A program made the translations under genes and the position numbers. DNA of 64,000 nt from Lepidostoma basale (taxonomy: Eukaryota; Arthropoda; Insecta; Trichoptera; Lepidostomatidae): assembly GCA_022606425.2 (NCBI GenBank), contig JAHDVF020000527.1:620001-684000 (forward strand), in the 5' to 3' direction. The notes under the pieces are model-generated. The model did no database searches. It was not told the DNA's origin and saw only the letters and a program-made list of their open reading frames with translations. Position 1 is the stretch's first letter. Every line of letters begins with the position of its first letter. Positions 10,766 to 22,377 of this stretch are shown here, one piece after another.

Positions 10766-11055
10766 ATATTTTTGATACATATAAAAACGTTCGTTTCCAA
10801 AAAGTATCTTGCCAATATCAAGTGCATCAAATTTAGCAAGGAAAAATATGTCATTCTTATAAAATATATAAAATCTTCTTGAAAATTTGTTATTTTTATC
10901 AATATGAAAATATTGGAGCCATAAAGTGTCTACTATATAGATACGCGTAGTAAAATGTCGTTTTATTTCATTATTAACTGTTAAATTAAATTTTATTTTA
11001 CGCGACAGCTGTTTCAACAACCTATGTTGATATCATCAGGTGTTACAATAATATA

Positions 11056-11331
11056 CCTCTGGTGACACCGGTGGGAAGAGCAATTAGTCTGCTGAACGCG
11101 GTCTCCTCGGAGATCGACGTCTTTCATGTAAACGAAAGTACAAGTCAGGGGGCAAATACTATTGACTTTAGAAAGTATCTTGTCTTCCTAATGTCGAACC
11201 ATCTCTAATGCGTTCCTGGTACTTTGTTGTATTTTTATGATATTTTACCTGTACTTAATAGATGCCTTAAACATTTTCCTGTTTGTAATGTCTATTGAGT
11301 TAATAAACTGATTTGATTTGATTTGATTTGA
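11056..11331 (+). mobile_element. LINE-6 3' end with TGATT tail
   Basis: The last codons (PLVTPVGRAISLLNAVSSEID) are followed by a roughly 200-base 3' UTR that includes CTAATGCGTTCCTGGTACTT and ends TAATAAACTGATTTGATTTG. The second copy is at 18485-18742. Both are truncated at nearly the same place, and the pentamer tail is typical of non-LTR elements that prime at short repeats. Confidence 0.65.
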
Positions 11332-11571
11332 TATATCAAATGTTAAATTTTCGTGATTTTTCGAATCTCTATGTGTATTTGTTCCTATGTTAATTTGAAT
11401 AATTTCTTTGATAAAATTTTGAAGTTCTTGCCGAAATTGATTATTCATCGAAAATTATTCAAATTAACATAGGAACAAATACACATAAAGATTTGAAAAA
11501 TCGCGAAAATTTGACAATTGATATATTATTGTAACACCTGACGATGTCGACATAGTTTGATGAAACAGCTT

Positions 11572-11728
11572 CTTCGATGGCCCTACAGCCCATATCGAGC
11601 CTTAGCCTCCATTATTCTTATTATTCTTCGCCTCCAACTCCTCCTGTCCTCCGCTTCGACCCTCCAATCTGACACAATCTTGCTCCATCTCTCCCAACTT
11701 CATCCTCCCATATTAATGAAACAACTGT
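11572..11728 (-). mobile_element. LINE-5 3' end inserted into a hammerhead-like core
   Basis: The complement of 11572-11712 gives GATGAAGTTGGGAGAGATGG, then AGGAGGAGTTGGAGG and CTCGATATGGGCTGTAGGG, matching the plus-strand copy at 15885-16150. It is oriented with its 3' end to the left. TGATGAAACAGCT flanks it on both sides, with a partial third copy at 11715. Confidence 0.65.
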
Positions 11729-11879
11729 TGATGAAACAGCTGTCGCGTAAAATAAAATACAATCGTGATACAAAAAAAAAGTTATTTAATTTAACTTTTT
11801 TAAATGTTAAGGTATCATAGTGTTTCGGCCAAAGCAATGGACTATTTCATTATTATTTAATCACTATAGCGGACAGGGT

Positions 11880-12190
11880 GGGAAACAAAATTATTAGATC
11901 CAGAACAGGAGTGTTGGATATCATCGGAAGAGTGACAGTGCTAAAATGGTACTAGGCAGGCCATGCCACTCGTATATCTCGCGATAGATGGATAAAACAC
12001 CTACTTTGCTGGTGTGCTAGAAGTGCAAGCCGAAATCCAGGACATCCCCAGCCTCGATGGAGGGACGATATAAGAAGAGACCGACGGTACAATATGAATG
12101 CGTGTTGCCCAGGATCGACAGACATGGAAGCAGTTGGACGAAGCCTAGATCCTGAAGTGGACGGATATAGGCTGATGATGATGATTAAAA
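11880..12190 (+). mobile_element. LINE C-terminal fragment of a further family
   Basis: The plus strand, with frameshifts, reads QAGHATRISRDRWIKHLLCW, RNPGHPQPRWRDDI and VAQDRQTWKQLDEA, then ends GATGATGATGATTAA. It is the typical basic C-terminus of an RTE-like endonuclease/reverse-transcriptase ORF and is not protein-coding now. 12190-12690 has no element I recognise. Confidence 0.6.
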
Positions 12191-12694
12191 ATGAACTTCC
12201 ATCAAGAGATTTCAACGAAATCATTAGATTTTCGTAAAAATCAATTGCTTTTTTTTTGTTCCTCTTGTTACAGTATTGAACTAACCCCTGATGGTTGAAT
12301 CTATTCGAGTCTACATATATTAACAGGAGAGAGAAGCTCCAGGCGATTCCCAGCCTCCGTTCCTCGTGCAAATCTATTATTATTTGTTTCATATAACTCG
12401 TGATTGCAATGGGGCCTTGCCAAGTGTTAGGGCTGCTCGGTCTGCGATTACTTCATGGAAATATGACTTTATGATGGATTTTGTAATGTTTCCAAAATTC
12501 ACTACTACATGACATGGTTTTGCGGATTATATTTGTTGCAAGCTGTCTAGATTTTCACGGTTGTACACAACATGTATTTTAGAATCTTGAGTTTATCCGT
12601 GTCTTTCTCAACGTTTCCGAGATCGAAGCTTTTAACGATTTTTAAATTAAACTATTATATATTTTGTTATATGCGAGGTAATTATTAATATGCG

Positions 12695-12935
12695 ACGTCA
12701 AGGATGTTGTAAGGTGGTGAAGGCATATAAGTAAATACTGGTATGCACACGTCAGGAAAATGGATCTATCCAGACTCCCTCTCATTGTGTTGCACGGCCA
12801 ACCCCAAGGTAGACGACCCCCGGACAGACCACCAAAGAGATGGATCAACAACTGAGAGTCGACCTCGCAGGAGGCCAATTCCTCTTAAGAAACAGTCAAC
12901 AAGGCCTACACTAAGAAGAAGAAGACGAGTTATTT
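12695..12935 (+). mobile_element. LINE-4 3' end
   Basis: Encodes in broken frames LSRLPLIVLHGQPQGRRPP and RPPKRWINN, ending in the AAGAAGAAGAAGA tail seen in other LINE-4 copies (52810-53340, 38930-39258). Confidence 0.6.
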
Positions 12936-13689
12936 TGTAACAAAATTTGTATTTTAAATATATTTATATATTGCCCCGATAAAACTTGTTTTTTTTTTCC
13001 CTGGTAAAACTTGAGTTTTTATATTATTTCTTTGCGAAACCCAGATTTTAGTATTATTGCTAACACAACATAAAAAACATTCAGAATTGCATTAATTCAA
13101 TTTGAAATTCTTCATTTCACATGCTTTTGGTTTAACAGTGGTAGAAATGGGTTAAGGCTTCTAAGAAAATTTCCCGGAATTACACGAGCGCCGTGGGCCC
13201 GGAACGTAGCAGGGAAAGGAATGTAATCGGATGATAAAATGTTAATTATGTACGTAAATAACCAACACTTTTGGTACCGAGCGGCGAATGGGCGCCTTCA
13301 TAGAAATCTCTGGATGCCTCAGAGTTGCAGAACCAGTGGTGATTCAGATTAGGAATGTGATTCAAAAGCAATATTGCTAAAAAATGAAGCGTTTCTTTAA
13401 AAATCAAACAAAAAAATATGTATACACACATTAGGGTGTGGTATTTCAGATGAAAGTAAAAATTCAAAATATTGTTTAGGATGGGAGAAATGTATATCAG
13501 GTAAGAACGAAGTGGTGGTCAGTTATTTCTGATTGTTGATTCGGAGAGAAGGCTTGATGGGTTGTTAGTTCGTTTTTAATGACAGTTGAATTGATTTGTA
13601 TGAATACGATTATTATTAATCCCACCAGTTTAATTCTTTGATTAATTATTCTCTCTCCTCTACATTCGCCATACTTTGTGTTAAAATTG

Positions 13690-13967
13690 CTTTATTTCTC
13701 TTTGTCTTTTTTATAAACTTTGTTTATACAACACTTACATTCAAAAATTTAAATTACATAGACATGTTTCGGACAACCAGTAGTTCTTCAGTAATACTTA
13801 TTATAAAGATAAATACAGATTTTATAATATTTGAAATCTGTATTTATCTTTATAATATGTATCACTGAAGAAGGATTGGTTGTCGGAAACATGTTTATGT
13901 ACTTTTAATTTTTTTTAATCTATGTGTTGTATAAACAAAGTGTATGAAAAAAGAAAAAGAGAAATGT
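13690..13967. repeat. Inverted repeat with hammerhead-like cores (ACATGT family)
   Basis: Arms start TTTATTTCTCTTTGTCTTTTT and end with its complement. The cores are at 13761-13791 (minus) and 13865-13898 (plus). Plus: CTGAAGA, extra A, GGAT, loop, GTCG, GAA, ACATGT, T. The arms meet at TCTGTATTTATCTTTATAAT. The same arm sequence recurs at 32335, 51170 and 52480. Confidence 0.6.
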
Positions 13968-14199
13968 CTGAGTTATTTCTGAATATTGGTTGGCCATGAT
14001 GAAATTCAGGAAACAACTGTCTCTATCTTCGGGAAAAGTGAATAACAAGGAGCGAAATAATTGAAAAGAAAACGCATGTTCAAAAAATCTTTTCTAACAG
14101 AAATTTAATGACGTAAAAGTCAATATGAACCAAGCGCATATTAATATAAATAAATAAAAAATCGATTACGAAGACTTTTAACCTAATCGCGAATCTGTG

Positions 14200-14430
14200 G
14201 CAAACATGGGCGCCCGAACCATAATTTTTCCGCAAACACGACGCCGGCGCAGGCGCCTCGACGGTTGCCGACGCCTCCCGCCGCCGTTTTATGAATAACT
14301 TTACCAGACCGTGATTTCGTTACGGGATGAGCCCCCGGCATCCCGTAAAACCCCCCCCAAAGCCTCCGTTTTTTCAGCTTTCATCCACCCACTCCGCGCA
14401 AGTTTTGTTTTGTTAGTTTCTCATTACATT
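14200..14430. other. GC-rich single-copy island
   Basis: It contains CGACGCCGGCGCAGGCGCC, GACCGTGATTTCGTTACGG and GATGAGCCCCCGGCATCCCG. It is not found again in the window and carries no credible ORF. It is a candidate regulatory island, supported by composition alone. Flanking 13970-14190 and 14440-14720 show nothing else. Confidence 0.3.
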
Positions 14431-14728
14431 AAAACGGTTTCCGCTTCCTCGGCTTGATTCCATTCACCGGCATTATATTTTTCAGGGAAAAGCACATCCT
14501 TTTTATTTTCCCCTCATGCGAGGATTCTCCTACATCCCCTCGCGAGAATAATGAACTTTCCAAAGCTACAGCACACTTATTTATACTGCCCATGGAAAAT
14601 AATGATCCCAAACATCTAAATATCTGCAACTCACTTGTTTCTGTCCTTACATATTTAAATAAAGTATATATTCGTAAATACCTTTGCTTTGAATTTTAAG
14701 AATAAAAAAAATGAAACACTTTAAACAA

Positions 14729-14881
14729 AGTATAAACCACTTTACTAACGTCAACCGGTTTCACTCTGCAGCGAGCTTCATCGAGGCTATACGCAATCTG
14801 TCAGTTAGTTTATAGTCCTGATGAAGCTCACTACAGAGTGAAACCGGTTAGCGCTATGAAATCACTAAAGTGGTTTATACT
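14729..14881. repeat. Inverted repeat with hammerhead-like cores (ACCGGT family)
   Basis: Ends AGTATAAACCACTTTA and TAAAGTGGTTTATACT. The minus core is at 14754-14785 and the plus core at 14818-14852. Plus: CTGATGA, extra A, GCTC, loop ACTACA, GAGT, GAA, palindrome ACCGGT, T. Outside, ATAG before the core can pair with CTAT after it. The outer CACTTTA ends link it to 19485, 28470 and 31995. Confidence 0.6.
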
Positions 14882-14889
14882 AAGTTAAA

Positions 14890-15277
14890 AGTGTTTAATT
14901 ATATATTTTTAAATATGTCAAACCACTAAGTAATGGCTTGCTATCAAAGTTTTAAAACAATATTCTTATACATCTATATCAATTAATTTACATTCATAGT
15001 TATCAACTTAGATGTTTTTATTCATTTGTTGATTTAGTACTTTCATTATCATTATATTATAGTTTATATCTTTCTCTTGGTGATGAAGGTACAATTTGTA
15101 CTAAATAAATATAGGAAAATAATTTCAAGAGTGAAAAAGAATTGTACTTATTTAAAAAAAACACAATTTTCGTTTACCGTTTTGTGTCCAAATGTACCGC
15201 CTAAATGATCTTCATTTGTTATGTCTCATTTGTGTATAATAAAAATAAATAAAATAATATAGGATGGACACTGCAAT
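14890..15277. other. AT-rich stretch without recognised element
   Basis: No ORF, hairpin or repeat shared with other parts of the window that I could identify. Confidence 0.4.
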
Positions 15278-15362
15278 GTCCTAACATATCTCTCGAGCTT
15301 TCTCTACATTCATACATCATAACACGCACGCTCGTAAATTTTTCCGATTTCCATTGGGCCGT
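15278..15362 (-). mobile_element. LINE-1 short fragment
   Basis: The complement preserves only the MYECRESSR-equivalent region (TACATTCATACATCATAACA on plus) and neighbouring codons. It is truncated at both ends. Confidence 0.5.
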
Positions 15363-15595
15363 GAATAACGAAAATAAAATAATTTTACTCTAAATTTCGT
15401 AAATTTTTTAAAAATATATTTTTATTTTAATTCTATTTAGTGAGTGTTATGGCTTCGATTAGTTTCGGCAGCTCACTGCACTCTTCTCGTATCTAAATTA
15501 AAGGCTCATACAATAATCACGTGATTTTTAAGTGGTGATATCGGGCTATGCTATAATAACCAAAAACCACAAAATATTATGAATAAATTCTAAAC

Positions 15596-15815
15596 CTTAA
15601 ACTGTTAATGAATAAACTTTTGTACCACAATTGTATTTTTTTACACGACAGCTGTTCCATCAACCAATGTGGACATCACCAGGTGTTACAATAATATATC
15701 AAATGTCAAATTTTCGTGATTTTTCGAATCTTTATGATTATTTGTTCCTATGTCAATTTGAATAATTTCTTTGGTATAATTTTGAAGTTCTTGCTGAAAT
15801 TGAGTTAAGTACCTA
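15596..15815 (-). repeat. Half of a hammerhead-like inverted repeat
   Basis: The minus-strand core at 15646-15682 is decayed (CTGGTGA instead of CTGATGA), with palindrome ACAGCTGT retained. It is followed by the inner arm TCAAATTTTCGTGATTTTTC as at 3528 and 11332. The right arm is absent. Confidence 0.5.
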
Positions 15816-15884
15816 AATATTTAATTAAAAGAACTGTTAGTAACTATTTATAGGAGAACATATTTAAGGTGGAAAATATAATAA

Positions 15885-16150
15885 TATAATCTCTCCATCC
15901 AGGTCAGACTGAATAGACTGAGATGGGCCGGTCACGTGCATAGGATGCCGTCATCGCGAACCCCAAAAAGATTGCTGGAGTGGCACACAGGTGGTAGAAG
16001 ACCAATTGGACGACCAAAGCTGCGATGGGAGGATGAAGTTGGGAGAGATGGGGCGAAATTGTTATAAGTGTCAGATTGGAGGGTCGAAGCGGATGACAGG
16101 AGGAGTTGGAGGCGAAGAATATTGTAGGCTAAGGCTCGATATGGGCTGTA
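15885..16150 (+). mobile_element. LINE-5 C-terminal fragment (best copy)
   Basis: Encodes LRWAGHVHRMPSSRTPKR, LEWHTGGRRPIGRPKLRWED and EVGRDGAKLL before a stop, then the GGAGTTGGAGGCGAAGAATA region. RPIGRPKLRW is the basic GRP motif common to RTE-like C-termini. It is non-functional. Confidence 0.7.
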
Positions 16151-16399
16151 GTTTCATCGAAGAATAAGAAGATAATAATATAATAATAAATTCTAAATCA
16201 ACGATGTTATGTATGCAGTATATAGTAACTTAAGCAATACATATAGTAACAAACTAGCTCAAATCATATAAATGTTGGGATTGAATCGCTTCTCTCTGAA
16301 AACAATTTTCACATTTCAATATATAACATAATATGCAACTTTATAGCACGGAAAATCATATTCAAGATGAAAGGCATGTAATGTCGAACCGTTATATGA

Positions 16400-16660
16400 A
16401 AAGTATCATAAAAGCGGCATGGAATGGCTGGCGGTACAAGTGTACAACAGACGTGGCGGGCGGTACCAACCTGCCGCCGGAATATCAGGGGATATTTCAC
16501 GCTCCTGTGGAAGTAGTGCACCAATGAGGGCTCAGCCCGCGCTTTTCAATATACATATTCCATTATTCGAATTTCAAACGGGTTTCCCGCGCGCGGGAAT
16601 CGCATGTTGAGCGGGAATTATGTGTGTACGTACAAGGTAGCTACCAATGGAAAATCCCTC
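16400..16660. other. GC-richer single-copy island
   Basis: Includes GGCGGGCGGTACCAACCTGC, CCCGCGCGCGGGAATCGC and GAGCGGGAATTATGTG. No ORF with recognisable similarity. It is a candidate regulatory or conserved non-coding segment within the 3' part of the Pax6-like locus. Confidence 0.3.
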
Positions 16661-16837
16661 CGCATTCGAATATTACAATGCTTTGAAAGTGTGCAATATA
16701 ATCCTGGATTATTATTATACGTTTTCAATATTATTGATGTTTCTCACACATTCTAATGAAAAGTTCACTTGTTTGTTGAACCGAAGCTGCGAACGGCGGC
16801 AATAAGTTATTAACATAATATATTGTTAAGTTTTTAA

Positions 16838-17056
16838 GGATTAATTGTATCTCAATAGAGACGATGACATAAATTGATTTTTTTTTTTAAACAGAATAGA
16901 CAGGTCATAAGTCCTGTAAACGCCTCGACCACCATATTCTGTTTCCAAAAAAAAACAATTTACATCTTCATCTCTATTGAGATAAAATTTATCCTTAAAA
17001 ATGACTAAAAATGTTAAATCCAGTATTTGTCTACAAGTATTTGTATACATACATTT
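16838..17056. repeat. Family R repeat, rearranged as opposed halves
   Basis: A plus-strand piece (16838-16905, TTGTATCTCAATAGAGACGA) is joined to a minus-strand piece (16905-17056) that contains TCCTGTAAACGCCTCG and ends GTCTACAAGTATTTGTATAC. The result is an imperfect inverted repeat around the AATTTACATCTTC region. Confidence 0.55.
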
Positions 17057-17081
17057 ACATCCCTGAACAACATCAGGGTGA

Positions 17082-17218
17082 CCGGTCGAAACCATTTTAT
17101 CTTCACTCATTCTTTCATGTGTCCAAACTATTTTAACGACCCTTCCATTATTTTTTTCATAACACTTTCATTCGCACCGCATTCACTTCTTATACTTGCA
17201 TACACTATCATATACAAA
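17082..17218 (-). mobile_element. LINE-1 fragment
   Basis: The complement of CATTCTTTCATGTGTCCAAA gives the FGHMER block, and upstream the NKI and ECGANESVM-equivalent codons. It ends at TATCATATAC. 17220-18070 beyond it is AT-rich with nothing recognised. Confidence 0.65.
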
Positions 17219-18073
17219 ACAAAAGCCTATCTTAATATTTACGAAGCATTTATTAATATAGAAATATGTAGTCATGATGTTCAACGTTATCATTGTTTTT
17301 AATTAGGTATACGATATTTGTGATGTCAGAATGATTTACATCTGTAGAACATACACCGTAAAAATGTGACGTACTCGTATATCAAAATATAGTACAACTA
17401 CAAAAATACGAGTTTTAAAGTTTTTTTTTATGCTCAACTCTTTTGTAATAAATATTTCGTATTATTAACATTATATTTTTTAATTTAACATCAAATTACA
17501 ATTTATACTCGAATATTTTTTTTTGCAAAAAATAAAAATTCAAGCGTTAGAAAGTTTCATTTTGCGTAACTTCAAGATCGGAAATGATAATAACTATTGT
17601 AGAGCAAGTCAAAGTTTGCTTTTATGTAAAAATGTTCTAGGAAATGTTATTCTTTTTATGTGTGTGTGATTTATTATCATTTTCAAAGTTTGTCAAACTC
17701 GAAAGTTACTTAAAGTTCATTAATTTAATAATTTTTTAAATATTTTTTATAGAACACTTACCTTTTTAACTCCTTTTAGTTTCCACAAAAATAACAACAA
17801 TCAAATAACACAAAAAATAACAAGATAACAAAAAATCATGCTGTTAAATATTTAAAGTTTTGGTAGCAAAAGCAGACATAATACTACAAATCTAATAAAA
17901 ACATTAAAAAGTAGGATTTGTTACATGATCTATACATATAATTATAATCTTTTACTTATAAAAATTGAAAAATGAAATTCTTACTCTCGATTAGTTATAC
18001 ATAAATGCCAAATTTTAATGGTACGGTTATGTTTGGTAAGGATAGTTGCAAAACAACCAAATATGATAACTAT

Positions 18074-18259
18074 GGGGGGCATGACATAGGAAATTGATTT
18101 CGGGATGGGATTTTGCAAAATTGTAGTACCCCTTAAGAGTCGTACATAGTTATTGGCAGTCTATTGCGCTTTCTTACATTGACTATAGACGATTCTTAAG
18201 GGGTACTACCTCCTATAATATCCTATTCCGAAGTTAATTTTCTTTATCGCGCCCTCCCC
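18074..18259. mobile_element. MITE-like terminal-inverted-repeat element
   Basis: The outer ends (GGGGGGCATGACATAGG and CGCGCCCTCCCC) and the inner GTAGTACCCCTTAAGAGTCG with CGATTCTTAAGGGGTACTAC form long, imperfect inverted repeats over 186 bases. No coding potential. Target duplication is unclear. Confidence 0.55.
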
Positions 18260-18484
18260 TTATTAGTATATCTAAATAACCTTTTAATATAAAAAATATA
18301 TATAATACTAATATGAATATTATTCACTAAAATATCGGTTTTCCGATATTGAGAAATGTCGAAATAAATCAATTCTAAATAAAGTTAATGATTGTTCTAC
18401 TAAAATTGTTTTTTTTTTTAATTTTTAATTTTAACTTAAGTTAAACTAATGATTTTACTGAAATCTCTTTGATGGGAATTCATG

Positions 18485-18742
18485 TTAGCAATTAATCTGC
18501 TGAACGCGGTCTCCTCGCAGATCGACGTCTTTTATATTAGTGAAGGTACGTTCAGGGGACAAATACTCTTGACTTTAGAAAGTGTCTTGTCTTCCTAATG
18601 TCGAATCATCTCTAATGCGTTCCTGGTACTTTGTTATATTTTTTTAAATATTTTACTTTTGTACTAAATAGATGCCTTAAACATTTTCCTGTTTGTAATG
18701 TCTCTGAGTTAATAAACTGATTTGATTTGATTTTGATTTAAT
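18485..18742 (+). mobile_element. LINE-6 3' end with TGATT tail
   Basis: A near-full duplicate of the 11056-11331 segment (TCTGCTGAACGCGGTCTCCT, then GCGTTCCTGGTACTTTGTTA), ending TAATAAACTGATTTGATTTG. Truncated at a similar 5' position. Confidence 0.65.
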
Positions 18743-18796
18743 AATAATAAAATACAATAATGTTTTTAAAAATACTTCCACCTATTTCCTTATTTC

Positions 18797-18840
18797 AACA
18801 GTGATCGGTTTCGCCAGGCTAGCTGGCATCGACAGACCGG
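18797..18840 (-). repeat. Hammerhead-like core (ACCGGT family)
   Basis: The minus strand reads CTGTCGA, T, GCCAG, loop CTAGC, CTGGC, GAA, ACCGAT, C. CGGT before the core can pair with ACTG after the cleavage position, giving a 4-pair stem I. Confidence 0.5.
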
Positions 18841-19032
18841 TAACTGAGTGTTTTTATATTAATAATAATTATTCTAATTCAGAATTTTATTTTTAAACTA
18901 ATTCTAAAGGGAGATTTGTTTTTGTTATGTATACTCGTATGTGTGATGTATGTTATTATATATCCAGCCCCAACTAAAGATAAAAGTTGCCCATGTCAAA
19001 AGTTATGTATTTATATCTACGTTTTTTAATTA

Positions 19033-19200
<168 letters not shown>

Positions 19201-19484
19201 CTATTTATGTTTTTTGTACCTGTTAATATGCTATTCATACCTGTTAATATGCCATTTATACCGTTTAATATGCTATTTATAAAACCATATAATTTATTGT
19301 TGGCTAAGCAATGACTGAAAGCATTCGATATTTTGAAACCCACATTTTCAAAAAGATCCATTAAAATTATTACAGTGTTATATACTTCAATTAACTCCAT
19401 ATAAAATAAACTTTCATATGAAGTGCTTAATTTGTGGTGTGAGATTATTAAATAAAATAATAATATACTTTTAGTATTTGTATC

Positions 19485-19540
19485 AAAACCACTTTATTTG
19501 GTTACACCACTTGGTTTCGCTCCCGCCGGAGAATATAAAA
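19485..19540 (-). repeat. Hammerhead-like half-element
   Basis: CCACTTTATTTG is followed by a minus-strand CTCC, loop GGC, GGAG, C, GAA and ACCAAGT. Same outer word as the elements at 14729, 28470 and 31995. The CTGATGA part is not preserved. Confidence 0.35.
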
Positions 19541-19854
19541 TATAAAATCAGAGAACAACATATGAAGAAAGAAATATAAACTGGAGAGGAGAAAGTGTGC
19601 GTAAGGACGAATATAATGCCAGAACGGTGAGTTATGCTCATAAGGGAAAAAATATGGCGAATTTCTAATTCAGATTCAAATTTCATTTAAAAATATAACA
19701 AATATATTTTCAAATATATTTTAACAATGTCATTTGAAAATATAAGAAATTGTTAAACATGTCGTTCCTACGAGTATAAACTATTATAAAACTTCTAGAC
19801 AAAGACGATTTAATTCGTATTAAAGATGGAGTTTTCTTATATTATGGGAGTCTT

Positions 19855-19992
19855 ACTAACCATCATGTCATCTATTCGCAGGAATAGGCAGGAATAATGA
19901 CCACCACAATGTTCTTTCCAGGTTTACTTCTCTTGATTTCTCGACATTCATACATCGTGACATGCAAGCACGTCGATTACTCCAATGAAAAT
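19855..19992 (-). mobile_element. LINE-1 fragment
   Basis: The complement carries the tail CATGATGG, the AGGAATAGGC region, the QE.. block and TCGAGAAATCAAG, ending at the RRACM codons (CATGCAAGCACGTCGATTAC on plus). It lies in the 3.5-kb intron between the two homeodomain exons. Confidence 0.6.
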
Positions 19993-20279
19993 ATTGTAAA
20001 AAAATCCGAATTTAAAACACTTTAAATATCAAAAAATTTAAAGATGAAACTGCAAAGTTATTGATCAAAATATGAAGGAAAAGTATGTAATGTATGTAAA
20101 ATTACAGTAGGAACTAAACACATTAAATATAAAAATTGAGTCTGCAAAATGATCTATAAGTTATACCTACATAAACGATTATTTCATTTAATGACAGAAA
20201 CCCTATATAAAACAGTATTAATAATATTTTGAACGCTTTCTATAATACAATAACAGATAAATCGGGAACGGTAAATTTA

Positions 20280-20530
20280 ATATTCAATAACCCTGTTATT
20301 GAAAGCCCGAAACAAAAGCTTTCATGAAAATAAACGTCAGTCCACGCGCACTGGAACAAACCGCGCTTCCGTATTCAACGAGATTAATTCTCCCGCGATT
20401 CGTTACACGGAGGGAAGCTTCGCTCGCCATGAAAGCTGAAAGGTTCGGCATAGCTCGTAGCGTCTACGGCAAAAAGCTCACGAGCGTAACTTTTGCGTCG
20501 ACGGGAAATTACGTTGTAAAAAGATTAGTT
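20280..20530. other. GC-richer single-copy island in the homeodomain intron
   Basis: Contains GGGAACGGTAAATTTAATAT, GGAACAAACCGCGCTTCCG and CGAAAGCTCACGAGCGTAAC-like words; a 75-codon ORF on plus (20324) has no recognisable domain and I do not call it a gene. Its position between homeodomain exons makes it a candidate intronic enhancer. Confidence 0.3.
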
Positions 20531-20814
20531 TATTTTAATTTGGTTTTATGACTGTATTAACCCTCCCGACACTTACTCTCTCATTCTATTATATACGACG
20601 TGTTTGTATTAGTTGTTATATACTATGTGTTTGTATTTTGTATACCTCAATGCCTCAAGACAAAAGTCTTCAATCAGTGCGTCTTGCCAAGCAAGCTCAG
20701 ACGTGGACGCTGACATTGGGTCTGGTGTAGATGTTCCTGGTCGCATAGAAAAGAGTCATGTTTAGAATAACCCTGTGGAATGGAATATAAAATGAATTTA
20801 TTTGACAACAAACG

Positions 20815-21070
20815 AAGATGACTAAGGTGGATCTGAAAATATACGGGCTGAAGTGGTGGTGGGCTGGCCATATATGTCGAAGAACCGATAGCCAATGGGG
20901 TAGACGAGTTTTGTAATGGAGATCGCGCACAAGATTCTGTACAGTTGGACGTCCCCCTGTGCGCTGGAGCGACGATATTATAAGGATTGTTGGACTTGGA
21001 TGGATGAGAGAAGCGATGGTTAAGTGCCAGTAAGATGCTTTGGGAAAGGCATACGATTAGCAGTGGACGA
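20815..21070 (+). mobile_element. LINE-3 C-terminal fragment
   Basis: Encodes KWWWAGHICRRTDSQWGRRV, CTVGRPPVRWSDDI and GWMREAM, then GKAYD and QWT, the RTE-like C-terminus also at 24060, 33480 and 4985. Stops interrupt it. Confidence 0.7.
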
Positions 21071-21445
21071 CAAACGGATGATAATTATATGTTTGTATAT
21101 ATAAGGGGTGGAAGGGAATATAAGGGAAAAAATAGAGTTGCTTAAATGTGGCCTGGTATCCCATTTGATTTGCTTTAATGATATAATTGTAAACGTCGGT
21201 ACCGGATGAAGTAGTAGGGCCCAGGAAGTGAACCAGCAATGCTGACGAATGGGTGCCACTGCGCCCTATGACGGCCTTGGATAAGCGGTGGGTACCCTTC
21301 TATGTATTAACTATAGTCGCACGGTAAACTTAAATTATATATAAAAATCACGTTCAATGTTTTCAAGTAATGAATTTGAAAAAATATCCGTTGAAATGTA
21401 AGAAGAAAACAGTTTATTTAATACGACCACATATAATGTAGATAG

Positions 21446-21694
21446 CAGTGGCGGTACTCCCATTGAAGCCCAGAAGCCCGGCTTGCGTAAATTTTTTTTA
21501 ATCAAAACCCCCAAATCTAAGTTATCATGCCCCCTTATAAACCAAAAACCCACCAAATCACCTTCCAACAATATTCCCATCAGACGTAAGAGGAATATCC
21601 ACAAGAGCTGAACCTCTGTAAGCCAGAAGAGGTTTTGATTCAAAATTTCTTACGCAAGCCGGGCTTCTGGGCTTCTATGGGAGTACCGCCACTG
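21446..21694. mobile_element. 249-bp hAT-like MITE with 8-bp target duplication
   Basis: Terminal inverted repeats of about 45 bases start CAGTGGCGGTACTCCCAT at both ends (one mismatch in the first 25). The 8-base duplication GTAGATAG flanks it (21438-21445 and 21695-21702). CAGTGGCGG termini with 8-bp duplications are the hAT signature. No transposase is inside, so it is non-autonomous. The near-identical ends suggest a fairly young insertion. Confidence 0.85.
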
Positions 21695-22377
21695 GTAGAT
21701 AGTTGTATAAATGCAAACAATGATTTGTAACTATCCTAACATATTGCAAATGAGAAAACTAATTGCAAATGTTTTTAAATAAAGTGACGTCATATTGATT
21801 GTAACCTCGTTCCGCTACGCCCCTGAACGCTCCGCCAGAGAGACGCCTACGGAGATCTTATTATAAAACCATTCAGAAAATTAGTCTCCATTACTATCTA
21901 AGAGATGATAAGCTCCGCATTAATTCTTTCCACTGATTAATCGATTATTTGTTGTACATTCTCATCAATAATTGATTGTGTTAAGTGACATTCCATAGTT
22001 AAAATTAAAACCATTCTTTGATTCTGGTTTTATAAAAATTTACAAGATATTTGTATTTGGAAAATATTAATATCGGCTACGTCAAAAGTACAAGTATATC
22101 AGGAAATAACGGTGTGGTGGTTCATTCTGTATGTTTATTTTATTACGTTTTATGAGTTAATTTGATTTAATTGTCAATTGTATCATAATTTCATCCAGAA
22201 TATTTACATGACTCTGTTCTTCGTGTAAAAATTATTTGATTGAATGGAAAATTAAATACAACAATGAAGCTACGTAATTTTCCTTTACTTGGGCCTTTCA
22301 TGTAGTAGTTTCTCTTTGCTATCTACATTTTTGTATACAACAGGTTATTTCAACTAAATTACTTTACACGATTTTTG

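Larger units (their letters stand above)
10974..11790. repeat. Hammerhead-like inverted repeat invaded by two LINEs
   Basis: The host element is a roughly 500-base hairpin. The left arm has a minus-strand core at 11002-11039 and runs through TTTTCGTGATTTTTCG. The arms meet near 11450, and the right arm has a plus-strand core starting at 11538. The left arm is split at 11056-11331 by a LINE-6 3' end ending in TTTGATTTGATTTGA, with TATA on each side. The right core is split after GAAACAGCT at 11571 by a minus-strand LINE-5 end. A second TGATGAAACAGCT at 11729-11741, before TGTCGCG, is the apparent target duplication. Confidence 0.7.

Noticed and set aside
10517..10882. 121-codon ORF in family R (with YGGRG.YRTYDLS)
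   Set aside because: The reading frame is not maintained in the other four copies, so it is not evidence for a protein-coding element.
20324..20551. 75-codon plus-strand ORF in the homeodomain intron
   Set aside because: Antisense to the gene, no motif, no splice context. Treated as a non-coding island.
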